From Paracoccus isoporae (GTDB lineage Bacteria > Pseudomonadota > Alphaproteobacteria > Rhodobacterales > Rhodobacteraceae): a stretch of DNA of 64,000 bases. Under the pieces are notes generated by a model. It worked only from the letters and a program-made list of their open reading frames with translations. It had not been told where the DNA came from and made no database searches. Each line of letters begins with the position of its first letter. Position 1 is the stretch's first letter. The translations under genes were made by a program, and so were the position numbers. Below, one piece after another: positions 15,149-24,775 of the stretch. The stretch lies in NCBI RefSeq assembly GCF_900101865.1, contig NZ_FNAH01000003.1, positions 62,001-126,000 on the forward strand. Direction: 5' to 3'.

Positions 15149-16566
15149 AGATCGCGAAACCTGCCGAGCGCCTCGTCGAAGGCGCCGCGCAATGCCGGAT
15201 CGGGCCGGATCTCCGCCCCGATCCGGGGCGGGGTGCAAACCTGCGCCGGATCGGCACTGCTTTCGGCCATCAGCCCCAGCCGCGCCGCGCCGAAGGCGGC
15301 GCCGAAATCGCCGCTTTCCGGCACCAGCACCGGCAGGTCCAGCGCCGTGGCAATGACGCGCAGCCAGTAATCCGACCGCGCCCCCCCGCCCAGCGCCAGC
15401 AGCGCGGCAGGATCCGATCCGGCGGCACGCAGGGCGGCCAGGTTATCCGCGAAGGCGAAAGCCACGCCTTCCAGCACCGCCTGGGTCATGGCGGCGCGGT
15501 CGCTGCGCGCCGACAGACCTGCGAATCCCGCGCGGACCGAGGCGCTGTTATGCGGCGTCCGGTCGCCCGACAGATAGGGCAGGAAGCTCACCTCTCCGGG
15601 CGGGCGCAGCGCGGTGCCAAGCTCCGCCGTCAGATCGGCGGCGGGTCGGCCGACGATCCCGCTGAGCCATTCCAGCGCGCCCGAAGCAGACAGGATCACC
15701 CCCATCTGGTGCCACATGCCGGGCAGCGCGTGGCAGAACGCATGCACGGCGCTGTCCGGGCGCGGCAGGTAGCGGTCGGTGGCGGCAAACAGCACACCCG
15801 ACGTGCCGAGCGAGACGAAGCCCTGCCCTTCGGCCACCGTGCCGGCCCCGATCGCGGTGGCGGCATTGTCGCCCGCCCCGCCGGCCACGGGAATGCCTTG
15901 TGCCAGCCCGAACTCGGATGCGACCTCGCCGCGCAACCCGCCGGAGACCGCGCTGCCCTCGATCAGACGGGCCATCTGGTCGCGCCGCATCCCCGAGGCC
16001 GCAAGCAGCCTGTCGGACCAGGCGCGCGCGCCGGTGTCCAGCCAGCTTGTGCCCGCCGCGTCCGACATCTCGGCCACGCGCTCGCCGGTCAGCCAGAGCC
16101 GCAGGTAATCCTTGGGCAGCAGCACGCAATCGACCTGCGCGAAAAGCTGCGGCTCCTCCTCGGCCATCCAGAGCAGTTTCGGCGCGGTGAAGCCGGCGAA
16201 GACGATATTGCCGGAGATCTCGCGGAACTCTGGCATCGCATCGAGCCGCGCGGCCTGGGACTGGCTGCGCGAATCGTTCCACAGAATGGCCGGGCGGATC
16301 ACATGGTCGGCGCGGTCCAGCGTCACCGCGCCATGCATCTGGCCCGACAGCCCGATCCCTTTAACCGCCGAGAGATCCTGTCCCGCCGCAAGCTCCCGCA
16401 GGGCGTCGCGCGTGGCCTCGATCCAGTCGGAGGGCGCCTGTTCGGACCAGCCGGGATGGGGGCGCGACACGGTCAGCGGGGCAGTCGCGGAGGCCAGCAC
16501 CTGCTGCGCATCGTCCATCAGCAGCGCCTTCACGCCCGAGGTGCCCAGATCGATTCCAAGATACAT
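15136..16566 (-). CDS. xylB: Xylulokinase
   Basis: FGGY-family carbohydrate kinase, 476 residues, phosphorylating D-xylulose (possibly D-fructose or a related ketose in this setting). N-terminal YLGIDLGTSGVKALL phosphate loop, SGQMHGAV, LWNDSRS, GAGDNAA with the catalytic Asp, and the C-terminal GGGARSDYW adenosine motif. Last gene of the smo polyol operon, 17 bp after the HAD gene. In Rhodobacter the same operon order ends in mtlK-xylB. Confidence 0.9.
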   Translation of the reverse strand: MYLGIDLGTSGVKALLMDDAQQVLASATAPLTVSRPHPGWSEQAPSDWIEATRDALRELAAGQDLSAVKGIGLSGQMHGAVTLDRADHVIRPAILWNDSRSQSQAARLDAMPEFREISGNIVFAGFTAPKLLWMAEEEPQLFAQVDCVLLPKDYLRLWLTGERVAEMSDAAGTSWLDTGARAWSDRLLAASGMRRDQMARLIEGSAVSGGLRGEVASEFGLAQGIPVAGGAGDNAATAIGAGTVAEGQGFVSLGTSGVLFAATDRYLPRPDSAVHAFCHALPGMWHQMGVILSASGALEWLSGIVGRPAADLTAELGTALRPPGEVSFLPYLSGDRTPHNSASVRAGFAGLSARSDRAAMTQAVLEGVAFAFADNLAALRAAGSDPAALLALGGGARSDYWLRVIATALDLPVLVPESGDFGAAFGAARLGLMAESSADPAQVCTPPRIGAEIRPDPALRGAFDEALGRFRDLYPG

Positions 16567-16583
16567 GTGTTACCCCACCAAGA

Positions 16584-17252
16584 TCAGGCGTCAGCCATCA
16601 TCCTGCGCAGAGTGTCGGGCAAATCGGACGCCGCCGCAATCACCGCATCCGGGTTCAGCGGCGTGACCTGCCCGGCCAGCCCGGCCGGTCCGGCATGGCT
16701 GCCGCCAAGGAACGCTACCACCCGCATCCCGGCCGCCTGCGCAGCCCGGATCCCGGCCGGGCTGTCCTCGATCACGATGCAATCGCGGGGCACCACGCCG
16801 AGCCGGTCGGCCACGAAGAGAAACAGATCCGGGGCGGGCTTGCCCTGCGCGACCTGGGCTGCCGAATAGACATGCGGCGCGAAATCGTTCTGCAAGCCGC
16901 ACAGCCTCAGCGTATGGGCCAGACGCGCCGGGGTGGAGGACGACGCCACCGCCTTCGGCGCGGCGGGCAGGGCGCGCAGCGCCGCCGCGATCCCCTCGAT
17001 CGGGCGCAGCTCGGCGTCGAACCGCGCGGCCAGCCGGGTGCGGTATTCGGGCAGCAGCACCGTGGCATCCGCGCCCTGTTCGCGGGCAACGATCCCGACG
17101 ATCTCGGCCACCGAGCGGCCGATCATTCGTTCGTAGATCCGGGCGTTGGAGATCTCTGCCCCGGCCCAGCGCAGCGTCCGGCCCAACTCGGCCACCGAAA
17201 TCGGTTCGCTGTCGATCAGAACGCCGTCGCAATCGAAGATGAAGGCGGTCAT
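16584..17252 (-). CDS. HAD-superfamily phosphatase-like protein
   Basis: 222-residue HAD hydrolase (beta-phosphoglucomutase/phosphatase-like subgroup). Motif I FDCDGVLID has the Asp7/Asp9 pair, VASSSTPARL gives motif II, KPAPDLFL the lysine, and CIVIEDSPAGIRAA the acidic motif. It probably dephosphorylates or isomerises a sugar phosphate. The ATG at 17252 overlaps the mtlK stop by 4 nt; the frame is open upstream inside mtlK but without similarity. Its place between mtlK and xylB suggests a role in polyol catabolism, for example removing dead-end phosphates. Confidence 0.85.
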   Translation of the reverse strand: MTAFIFDCDGVLIDSEPISVAELGRTLRWAGAEISNARIYERMIGRSVAEIVGIVAREQGADATVLLPEYRTRLAARFDAELRPIEGIAAALRALPAAPKAVASSSTPARLAHTLRLCGLQNDFAPHVYSAAQVAQGKPAPDLFLFVADRLGVVPRDCIVIEDSPAGIRAAQAAGMRVVAFLGGSHAGPAGLAGQVTPLNPDAVIAAASDLPDTLRRMMADA

Positions 17253-18709
17253 GTCCGGCCCAGATAGCTCTCCAGCGTGGCTTTGGTGCCGCGATCCCAC
17301 AGCAGGGTCAGCCAATGGGCGAAACGGTCCTGAAAGCCCGGATTCCGGCCGACCTCGCCATAGATCTCGGCCATCTCCAGCCATGCGGCGGGGCGGTCGC
17401 GGGCGGCGCGGGCGGTGTCGGACAGGCGGTCCCAGTTCGGATCGTTCGGCGCGATCTCGGCACCCGAATCGGTGGTTCCGGCGCAGTAGCGGCACCAGAG
17501 CGCGGATTCCAGCGCCAGCCCGTCGATGGACTGGCCCGAGGCGAGGCGGTCGGCAATGGTCGGGATGATGAATTTCGGCTGCCGGTTGGAGCCGTCGAGG
17601 CACAGCCGCCGCACCGTATCCCCGATCTTGGGATTGGCGCAGCGTTCCTTGACCTTGGCGAAATAGGCCTGAAGATCGGTGTTCGGGACGGGCGGTACGG
17701 CGGGAATGATCTCCTCCTGCTCGATCTTGTCGAGAAAGCCGCGCACGAGGTCGTTCTCCATCGCTTCATGGACGAAGTGAATATCCATCAGCCCGGCCGG
17801 ATAGGCGATGACGGCATGGCCGCCATTGAGGATGCGGATCTTCATCAGCTCGTATGGGGTGACATCCGCGACGAACTCCACCCCGACCTCTTCCAGCGCC
17901 GGGCGGCCGGCGGGGAAGTCATCCTCCAGCACCCACTGGATGAAATCCTCGCAGAAGACCGGGCTGTCATCCTCCACCCCCATCTCGCGGATCAGGGCGC
18001 GCTCACGATCCGAAGTGGCGGGGGTGATGCGGTCCACCATGCCGTTGGGAAAGGCCACCTGCGCCGCGATCCACTCCGCCAGATCGGGGTCGAAGAGGCG
18101 CGCGGTTTCCACCACCGCCTCGCGCGCGATGACGCCGTTATGGGGGATGTTGTCACAGGACATGACGGTGAAGGGCTGTTGCCCGGCCTCGCGCCGCGCC
18201 CGCAGCCCGGCGACCAGCAGGCCGAACACGGTTTGCGGCGCATCCGGGTTCTGCCCGTCTTCGGCGATGGCGGGATGGGCGGGGTCGAAATGCCCGGTCT
18301 CGGCATTGATGAAATAGCCGCCTTCGGTGATGGTCAGGCTGGCGATTTTCGTGGCCGGGTCGGCCAGACGCGCAATGACCGCGGCGGGATTTCCGGGGGC
18401 GAGATAGTCGATCATCGCCCCGATTACCTGCGGATCGGACGCATCGGCGGATTGCTCGACCACGGTATACAGGAAATCCTGCGCCGCCAGCACCTCGCGC
18501 ATCCGCGCGTCGGACGGCATGACGCCGGCACCGACAATGGCGAAATCATGGCCCCGCCCGACATTCATCAGCCGGTCGAGATAGACGGCCTGATGGGCGC
18601 GGTGGAAATTGCCCAGGCCGAAATGGACGATCCCGCCGGTCAGCGCCGCGCGGTCATAGGACGGCGTGGCGATCGGCAGGTCGGGCAGGTTCGCGGTGTT
18701 CAGCTTCAT
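17249..18709 (-). CDS. mtlK: Mannitol 2-dehydrogenase
   Basis: 486-residue long-chain polyol dehydrogenase oxidising D-mannitol (also D-arabitol or sorbitol in relatives) to D-fructose with NAD+. The N-terminal Rossmann part has GIVHFGLGNFHRAHQAVYLD (residues 25-44) and the catalytic KxxxxNxxH motif appears as KIRILNGGH. Zinc-independent, cytoplasmic. Single-base gap after smoS and 4-nt overlap with the HAD gene mark it as part of the smo operon. Confidence 0.92.
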   Translation of the reverse strand: MKLNTANLPDLPIATPSYDRAALTGGIVHFGLGNFHRAHQAVYLDRLMNVGRGHDFAIVGAGVMPSDARMREVLAAQDFLYTVVEQSADASDPQVIGAMIDYLAPGNPAAVIARLADPATKIASLTITEGGYFINAETGHFDPAHPAIAEDGQNPDAPQTVFGLLVAGLRARREAGQQPFTVMSCDNIPHNGVIAREAVVETARLFDPDLAEWIAAQVAFPNGMVDRITPATSDRERALIREMGVEDDSPVFCEDFIQWVLEDDFPAGRPALEEVGVEFVADVTPYELMKIRILNGGHAVIAYPAGLMDIHFVHEAMENDLVRGFLDKIEQEEIIPAVPPVPNTDLQAYFAKVKERCANPKIGDTVRRLCLDGSNRQPKFIIPTIADRLASGQSIDGLALESALWCRYCAGTTDSGAEIAPNDPNWDRLSDTARAARDRPAAWLEMAEIYGEVGRNPGFQDRFAHWLTLLWDRGTKATLESYLGRT

Positions 18710-18710
18710 T

Positions 18711-19490
18711 TCAGCTCATCCAGTTGCCGCCGTCCACGTTGAAGCATTGGGCGACGATGTAATCGGCTTCGGGCGTGGCGAGGAAGACTGCCATGCCGGT
18801 GAGGTCTTCGGCGCGGCCCATCCGGCCATAGGGGACGGCGTCGCCGACCTCGCGCTTCTTATGGCCGCGCGGCTTGTTTTCATAGGCGGCGAACTTGGCA
18901 TCCACGCCGTCCCAGTGGTCGCCATCGACGACGCCGGGGGCGATGGCGTTGACGTTGATCCCATGGGCGATGAGGTTCAGTCCGGCGGACTGGGTCAGGC
19001 TGATGACGGCGGCCTTGGTCGCGCAGTAGACCGCGACCAGAGGCTCGCCGCGCCGCCCGGCCTGGCTGGCCATGTTGATGATCGTGCCGCGGCGGCCGGT
19101 GTCGATCATGTGCCGCGCGACCGCCTGCATGGTGAACAGCGTGCCCGCGACGTTGATCGAGAACAGCCGGTCGTAGCTGTCGCGGGTGATGTCGGTGATC
19201 GGGGCCAGATCGAACAGCGCCGCGTTGTTGATGAGGATGTCGATCCCGCCCATCTGCATGGCCGCCTCGGCCACCCCAGCGTCGATGCTGGTCTGGTCCG
19301 CGACATCCATGACGATCGGGATCGCGCCGATCTCGCTTGCGGTGTCGCGCACCGCTTCGGCGTCGATATCGGCGATGGCGACCACGGCCCCCTCGCGCAG
19401 ATAGGCCTGCGCGAAAGCCCGGCCGATGCCGCGCGCGGCCCCGGTGATGAGTGCGGTCTTGCCGGGCAGCCGGGTTCCGGCGACGCTCAC
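18711..19490 (-). CDS. smoS: Sorbitol dehydrogenase SmoS (SDR family)
   Basis: 259-residue short-chain dehydrogenase that oxidises D-sorbitol to D-fructose (and galactitol to tagatose in the Rhodobacter enzyme). Nucleotide-binding TGAARGIG (residues 16-23), NNAAL, and the catalytic tetrad Asn113, Ser142, Tyr155 and Lys159 (YCATK) are present. C-terminal [10 protein letters not shown] is typical of the SmoS/PolS group. It overlaps smoK by 4 nt. Confidence 0.92.
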   Translation of the reverse strand: MSVAGTRLPGKTALITGAARGIGRAFAQAYLREGAVVAIADIDAEAVRDTASEIGAIPIVMDVADQTSIDAGVAEAAMQMGGIDILINNAALFDLAPITDITRDSYDRLFSINVAGTLFTMQAVARHMIDTGRRGTIINMASQAGRRGEPLVAVYCATKAAVISLTQSAGLNLIAHGINVNAIAPGVVDGDHWDGVDAKFAAYENKPRGHKKREVGDAVPYGRMGRAEDLTGMAVFLATPEADYIVAQCFNVDGGNWMS

Positions 19491-20485
19491 GCCGCCAGCC
19501 CGTCTTCCCGGAACTTGTAGACCCGGCCATCCTGCGGGGTCAGCCAGATCTTGTCGCCGTGATGGACGGGAAACTCGCCCTCGGCCCGCGCGATCACGTT
19601 CTCGCCGCTGTCCAGCTCGACATGCAGCAGCGTGTCGGAGCCCAGATGTTCCGCCACGCCGACCGTGCCGGGAAACGCGCCTTCGGTGGTCGACATGCGC
19701 CAGTGTTCGGGGCGCACGCCGATGGAATGTGCGCCCATGCGCCGCGCCGCCTCGCCCTCGATGAAATTCATGTTGGGCGAGCCGATGAACCCGCCGACGA
19801 AGCGGTTTGCCGGGCTGTTATAGAGATCCAGCGGGCTGCCGACCTGCTCGATGCGTCCGGCGCGCAGCACCACGATCTTGTCGGCCATGGTCATCGCCTC
19901 GACCTGATCGTGGGTGACGTAGATCATCGTGGTCTTGAGCTTGTTGTGCAGATCGCTGATCTCGACCCGCATGTTCACCCTGAGCGCCGCGTCGAGATTG
20001 GACAGCGGCTCGTCGAACAGGAAGGCCGCCGGTTCGCGCACGATGGCCCGCCCGATGGCGACACGCTGGCGCTGACCGCCGGAAAGCTGGCCGGGCCGGC
20101 GGTCCAGATAGCTGTCGAGGTTGAGGATCTTCGCCGCGCGGTCCACCCGCGCCTTCTGCTCTGCCTCGGGCATCTTGGCCATCTTCAGCGGAAAGGCGAT
20201 GTTCTTGCGCACCGACATATGCGGGTAAAGCGCGTAGGACTGGAACACCATCGCCAGCCCGCGCTTGGCGGGTCCGGCATCGGTCACGTCCTGCCCGTCG
20301 ATCAGGATCCTGCCAGAGGTCACGTCCTCAAGCCCCGCGATCAGGCGCAGCAGCGTGGATTTGCCGCAGCCCGACGGGCCGACGAAGACGACAAACTCGC
20401 CCTCGTTGATCTCCAGATCGACGCCGGGGATCACCTCCACGTCACCGAAGCTCTTGCGGACATTCTGAAGCGTAATCGCGCCCAT
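19487..20485 (-). CDS. smoK: Polyol ABC transporter ATP-binding protein
   Basis: 332-residue MalK/UgpC-type ATPase energising sorbitol/mannitol import. Walker A GPSGCGKS (36-43), LSGGQ (134-138), FLFDEP Walker B (155-160), then a C-terminal TOBE regulatory domain with IGVRPEH. It overlaps smoS by 4 nt and follows smoG by 15 bp, inside the smo operon. Confidence 0.92.
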   Translation of the reverse strand: MGAITLQNVRKSFGDVEVIPGVDLEINEGEFVVFVGPSGCGKSTLLRLIAGLEDVTSGRILIDGQDVTDAGPAKRGLAMVFQSYALYPHMSVRKNIAFPLKMAKMPEAEQKARVDRAAKILNLDSYLDRRPGQLSGGQRQRVAIGRAIVREPAAFLFDEPLSNLDAALRVNMRVEISDLHNKLKTTMIYVTHDQVEAMTMADKIVVLRAGRIEQVGSPLDLYNSPANRFVGGFIGSPNMNFIEGEAARRMGAHSIGVRPEHWRMSTTEGAFPGTVGVAEHLGSDTLLHVELDSGENVIARAEGEFPVHHGDKIWLTPQDGRVYKFREDGLAA

Positions 20486-20500
20486 GTTCTCAGTCCCTTC

Positions 20501-21325
20501 TTATTTCACCGCGCCGAAGGTCAGGCCGCGGACAAGTTGTTTCTGGCTGAACCAGCCCATGATCAGGATCGGCGCAATCGCCATGGTCGAGGCCGCCGAC
20601 AGCTTCGCCCAGAACAGGCCCTGCGGGCTGGAGAAGGACGCGATGAAGGCCGAAAGCGGTGCAGCGTTGGTGGTGGTGAGCTGGATGGTCCAGAACGCCT
20701 CGTTCCAGGCCAGGATGATGTTCAGAAGCAGCGTCGAGGCAATCCCCGGCACCGCCATCGGCGTCAGCACATGGACGATTTCCTGCCCCAGCGTCGCCCC
20801 GTCCATCCGTGCCGCTTCCAGGATCTCGCCCGGAATCTCGCGGAAATAGGTATAGAGCATCCACACCACGATCGGCAGGTTCATCAGCATCAGGATGATG
20901 ACCAGCCCGATCCGCGTGTCCATGAGACCCGTATTGAGGAAGATCAGATAGATCGGCACCAGCACGGCAACGGCGGGCATCATCTTGGTGGACAGCATCC
21001 ACATCAGGATGTTCTTGGTCTGCTTTGTCGGGGCGAAGGCCATCGCCCAGGCGGCGGGAATGGCCACGATCAGCGCCAGGATGGTCGAGCCGACGGCGAT
21101 GATGACGGAGTTGGTGAACGGCCGAATATAGTCGTTCTGGGTCTGCACCTCCCCATAGCTTTGCAGGGTGAAGGACGGGATCAGGTCGAAGCCCGCAATC
21201 GCCTCCTGCTCGGTCTTGAAGCTGGTGATGACGGTGTAGAGGATCGGGAAGAAGATCAGCAGGGCCACGACCCATGCGGCGATGGTCCAGCCGATCTTGG
21301 TCTGCGTCGAGACTGCGCGTGCCAT
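20501..21325 (-). CDS. smoG: Polyol ABC transporter permease SmoG
   Basis: 274-residue MalG-type inner-membrane permease with six predicted membrane helices. The cytoplasmic EAA-loop EAARMDGATLGQEIVHVLTPMA contacts the ATPase. Paired with SmoF it forms the channel for sorbitol/mannitol uptake. 10 bp downstream of smoF. Confidence 0.9.
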   Translation of the reverse strand: MARAVSTQTKIGWTIAAWVVALLIFFPILYTVITSFKTEQEAIAGFDLIPSFTLQSYGEVQTQNDYIRPFTNSVIIAVGSTILALIVAIPAAWAMAFAPTKQTKNILMWMLSTKMMPAVAVLVPIYLIFLNTGLMDTRIGLVIILMLMNLPIVVWMLYTYFREIPGEILEAARMDGATLGQEIVHVLTPMAVPGIASTLLLNIILAWNEAFWTIQLTTTNAAPLSAFIASFSSPQGLFWAKLSAASTMAIAPILIMGWFSQKQLVRGLTFGAVK

Positions 21326-21335
21326 GGTGTCCTCC

Positions 21336-22205
21336 TCAGTCCAGGTTCTTGCCGACGGCGCGCATCAGGAAGATGGCGACGATATTGGCCAGCACGACCG
21401 CGATGATCCCGCCTGCCGCGGCCCCGCCAATGTCGAAGTTCAGCCGCGCGGCGCGATAGATCAGATAGGTCAGGTTGGTCGAGGCATTGCCCGGCCCGCC
21501 ATTCGTCGTCACCAGGATTTCGGCATAGATGCTGAGCAGGAAAATGGTCTGGATCAGGATCACCACCGTAATTGCCCGCGACATATGCGGCAGGGTCAGA
21601 TAGATGAACCGGCTCAGCGCCGAGGCGCCGTCCATCTCGGCCGCCTCCATCTGCTCGCCATCCAGAGATTGCAGCGCGGTCAGCAGGATCAGCGTGGCGA
21701 AAGGCAGCCATTGCCAGGCCACGATCAGGATGATCGAGAACAGCGGATATTGCGCGAACCAGTCCACCGGCGCCATGCCGAGGAACTGCGCCACATCGGC
21801 AAAGACGCCGTAGGACGGGTGCATGATCATATTCTTCCAGATCAGCGCGGCCACAGGCGGCATGACGAAGAAGGGCGAGATCACCAGGATCCGCACGATG
21901 CCCTGCCCGAAGATCGGCTTGTCGATCAGCAGCGCGATCAGGATGCCGCCGACGACCGTGATGCACAACACGCCCAGCACCAGGATCAGCGTGTTCCAGA
22001 TCGAATCCCAGAAGGCCGGATCGGTGTAGAAATACTGGTAGTTGAACCAGCCGGCCCAGCTCGTCTGGGTGGGGTTCAGCAGGTTGTAGTTCAGGAAGGA
22101 GTAATACAGCGTCATGCCGAGCGGCACGATCATCCAGATCAGCAGCAGGATGATGGCGGGTGCCCGCATGATCTTCGCGAGGCTCTGGGTCTGGCGTGTC
22201 GCCAT
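21336..22205 (-). CDS. smoF: Polyol ABC transporter permease SmoF
   Basis: 289-residue MalF-type permease with six or more membrane helices and the EAA-loop MEAAEMDGASALSRFIYLTLP. It heterodimerises with SmoG. It is separated from the binding-protein gene smoE by 110 bp containing a strong hairpin, which may lower its expression relative to smoE. Confidence 0.9.
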   Translation of the reverse strand: MATRQTQSLAKIMRAPAIILLLIWMIVPLGMTLYYSFLNYNLLNPTQTSWAGWFNYQYFYTDPAFWDSIWNTLILVLGVLCITVVGGILIALLIDKPIFGQGIVRILVISPFFVMPPVAALIWKNMIMHPSYGVFADVAQFLGMAPVDWFAQYPLFSIILIVAWQWLPFATLILLTALQSLDGEQMEAAEMDGASALSRFIYLTLPHMSRAITVVILIQTIFLLSIYAEILVTTNGGPGNASTNLTYLIYRAARLNFDIGGAAAGGIIAVVLANIVAIFLMRAVGKNLD

Positions 22206-22269
22206 GGCGTAGCTCTCCGGGTGGAAACGATGCGGGGGCGACGGCGCGCGCCGTCAGCCTGGCCGGCCT

Positions 22270-22303
22270 GACCCCGCCCGGATGATCCTATCCGGGCAGG
22301 GTC
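22270..22303 (-). promoter_or_regulatory. Intercistronic hairpin between smoE and smoF
   Basis: GACCC-C-GCCCGGAT (22270-22283), loop GATCCT, ATCCGGGC-A-GGGTC (22290-22303): a 14-bp stem with one C/A mismatch. Hairpins after the binding-protein gene commonly stabilise the upstream mRNA or reduce read-through, giving more binding protein than permease. Confidence 0.6.
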
Positions 22304-22315
22304 GCGCGGTTCGGG

Positions 22316-23632
22316 TCAGCGGCTGATATAGCCCGCGCGGGTCATTTCGCGCGTCACGTTGGACTGGGCGCCCGCCAGCGCATCCTCGGCCGACATCTGC
22401 CCGGCCAGTGCGGCCGAGAATTGCTGCCCGACCGAGGTGCCGATGCCCTGGAATTCCGGGATCGCCACGAATTGGCCGCCGGTATAGGGAATGTCCTGCA
22501 CCGAGGCCTTCTGGGTGTTCGCGCTTTCGATGGCGTTCAGCGTCATCTCGGCGAAGGGCGCGGCTTCCTGGTATTCGGCATTCTCATAGAGCGAGGCGCG
22601 CGTGCCCGCGGGCGCGTTGCGCCAGCCATCGGCCTCGGCCACGGCTTCGGTATAGGCCTTGCTGGTCGCCCAGGCGACGAAGGTCTTGGCGGCTTCCGGC
22701 GCGTCCGAGGTGGCCGGGATGGCCAGGCTCCACGACCACAGCCAGTTTCCGTGATTGTCGACGCCTTCCTTGTTCGGGAATTGCGCGAAGCCGACACTGT
22801 CCGCGACGGTCGAGTTCTCCGGGTCGGTCACGAAGCTGGCGGCGATGGTGGCGTCGATCCAGATGCCGCATTTGCCCTGCTGGAACAGCGACAGGTTCTC
22901 GTTGAACCCGTTGGAGGATGCGCCGGGCGGGCCGTAACTGGTCATCATGTCGAGATAGTCGGTCAGCGTGGCGTTCCATTCCTCGCTGTCGAATTGCGGC
23001 TGCCAGTCGGGATCGAACCAGCGCGCGCCATAGCTGTTGGCCATGGCGGTCAGGAAGGCCATGTTCTCACCCCAGCCCGGCTTACCGCGCAGGCAGATGC
23101 CATAGACTTCCTCGTCCTTGTTGGTCATCGCCTCGGCGGCGGCGCGGATCTCGGCCCAGGTCGGGCTGTCGGAGATGGTGACGCCTGCGGCCTCTGCCAG
23201 ATCGGTGCGATACATGACCATCGCCGATTCCGCGTAGAACGGCACGGCATAGAGCGTGCCGTCCACCGACAGCGCGTCGCGCACCGGCGGCAGCAGATCC
23301 TCGCTGTCGTAATCGGGCAGGTCCGACAGCGGCAGCAGCCAGTCCTGGTTGGCCCAGATCGGAACCTCGTAATTGCCGATGGTCAGCACGTCATACTGGC
23401 CGCCGCGGGTGGCGATGTCGGTGGTGACGCGCTCGCGCAGGATGTTCTCCTCCAGCGTCACCCAGTCGAGTTCGATATCCGGGTTTGCTTCGGTGAAAGG
23501 CGCGGTCATGCGTTGCATGCGGATCATGTCGCCGTTGTTGACGGTGGCGATGGTCAGGGTCTCGGCCAGGGCCGGGACCGACAGCGCGGTCACGGCACAG
23601 GCCCCCGCGAGGGCGCGAGTGATATGGGCCAT
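22316..23632 (-). CDS. smoE: Polyol-binding periplasmic protein SmoE
   Basis: 438-residue family-1 extracellular solute-binding protein that captures sorbitol/mannitol in the periplasm. The signal peptide ends near VPALAE; ETLTIATVNNGDMIRMQRM and WVTLEENILRERVTTDIATRGGQYDVLTIG are typical of the SmoE/PolE group. The start at 23632 has an excellent GGAGGAGG site; the longer frame to 23674 would place the signal peptide internally. First gene of the operon, divergent from the SorC-type regulator. Confidence 0.92.
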   Translation of the reverse strand: MAHITRALAGACAVTALSVPALAETLTIATVNNGDMIRMQRMTAPFTEANPDIELDWVTLEENILRERVTTDIATRGGQYDVLTIGNYEVPIWANQDWLLPLSDLPDYDSEDLLPPVRDALSVDGTLYAVPFYAESAMVMYRTDLAEAAGVTISDSPTWAEIRAAAEAMTNKDEEVYGICLRGKPGWGENMAFLTAMANSYGARWFDPDWQPQFDSEEWNATLTDYLDMMTSYGPPGASSNGFNENLSLFQQGKCGIWIDATIAASFVTDPENSTVADSVGFAQFPNKEGVDNHGNWLWSWSLAIPATSDAPEAAKTFVAWATSKAYTEAVAEADGWRNAPAGTRASLYENAEYQEAAPFAEMTLNAIESANTQKASVQDIPYTGGQFVAIPEFQGIGTSVGQQFSAALAGQMSAEDALAGAQSNVTREMTRAGYISR

Positions 23633-23652
23633 AATTCCTCCTCCATGCGCGA

Positions 23653-23680
23653 CAAATGCTCGCGTTATGGGCAAATGCTC
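23653..23680. promoter_or_regulatory. Direct repeat in the smoE-smoC intergenic region
   Basis: CAAATGCTC occurs twice (23653-23661 and 23672-23680), 19 bp apart, in the short divergent promoter region. Two spaced half-sites about two helical turns apart could bind the tetrameric SorC-family regulator encoded next door. The repeat is visible; the role is inferred. Confidence 0.5.
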
Positions 23681-23761
23681 ACAGCTTTCGCTATACTTGT
23701 CAAACCGAAACTCGCTATGACCGGGAAGCAGGCGCCGCAGAACGCGGCGGAAGAGGGCGGA

Positions 23762-24703
23762 ATGACGCGGGAAAACAACAGGCTGGATCAGGCGGCGCGG
23801 GCGGCATGGATGTCATGGGTCGGCGGCATGACGCAGGACGAGATCGCCCGCGAGCTGGGCGTGTCGCGCCAGACGGCGCAACGGCTGGCGGCGCAGGCCA
23901 TGGCGGCGGGCATCGTCAAGGTGCGAATCGATCACCCGCTGACGGAGTGTCTGGAACTGGCCGGGCGGTTGCGCAGCCGCTTCGGTCTGCGCCAGGCCGA
24001 GGTCTCGCCCGAGGAGGCGGGGCTGTCCGGCGTGGCGATGCTGACGGCCGAGTTCATCGAGTCCCAGCTTGGCCGGGCAGAGCCGATCACGCTCGCCATC
24101 GGGACCGGCCGCACGCTGCGCGCCGGGGTCGCCCAGATGCGGCGCATGGACTGCGCGCAGCACCGCATCGTCTCGCTGACCGGCAATATCGCGCAGGACG
24201 GCTCCGCCGCCTATTACAACGTGCTGTTCGCGCTGTCCGACCTGGTGACGGCGCACAGCTATCCGCTGATGGTCCCGGTCATTGCCGCCACCGCAGAGGA
24301 GCGCGAGGCGCTGCACCGCCAGCCCGGCAACCGGCGGGTGATGGATATGGCGGCGAATGCCGATGTGGCGCTGATCGGTCTGGGCGATTTCGGGCCGCGC
24401 GCACCGTTGCAACAGGACCGGTTCCTGACCGGCGCCGAGGTGCGTGCCCTGGCCGATCAGGGTGCGGTGGGCGAGATCCTGGGCCATGCCTATGACGCCA
24501 GGGGCCAGATGCTGCCGCGCGACGAACGTGTGGCCTCGGCCCCCCTGCCCGACCCGGCCCGCGCGCTGATCGTCGCCGCGGCCCGCGGGCCGGACAAGCA
24601 CGCCGCCCTGCTCGGCGCGCTGCGCAGCGGGCTGATCAACGGGGCGATCTGCGATGCGGGGACCGCCCGCTGGGTGCTGGACCAGCCGTCGCGGGACGAC
24701 TGA
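23762..24703 (+). CDS. smoC: SorC-family polyol operon regulator
   Basis: 313-residue SorC/DeoR-like regulator with an N-terminal HTH (MTQDEIARELGVSRQTAQRLAAQAM, residues about 22-46) and a C-terminal sugar-phosphate-isomerase-like effector domain (AIGTGRTLRAGVAQ, IVSLTGNI, ALIGLGDFG, GHAYDARG). It matches SmoC of the Rhodobacter smo operon and probably senses a polyol or sugar phosphate. The ATG at 23762 has GAAGAGGGCGGA upstream; the ATG at 23717 lacks a good site. Divergent from smoE. Confidence 0.88.
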   Translation: MTRENNRLDQAARAAWMSWVGGMTQDEIARELGVSRQTAQRLAAQAMAAGIVKVRIDHPLTECLELAGRLRSRFGLRQAEVSPEEAGLSGVAMLTAEFIESQLGRAEPITLAIGTGRTLRAGVAQMRRMDCAQHRIVSLTGNIAQDGSAAYYNVLFALSDLVTAHSYPLMVPVIAATAEEREALHRQPGNRRVMDMAANADVALIGLGDFGPRAPLQQDRFLTGAEVRALADQGAVGEILGHAYDARGQMLPRDERVASAPLPDPARALIVAAARGPDKHAALLGALRSGLINGAICDAGTARWVLDQPSRDD

Positions 24704-24775
24704 CCGGATCGGTTTTCCCTTTCGCCGCGCCCCTCCGGTCCCTATATCCGCCGCGCAAGCAACGGAGTTTTTTTG

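Noticed and set aside
19451..21406. 651-codon + strand frame across smoK and smoG
   Set aside because: Spans two well-supported minus-strand genes; product is His/Arg/Gly-rich with no recognisable domain.
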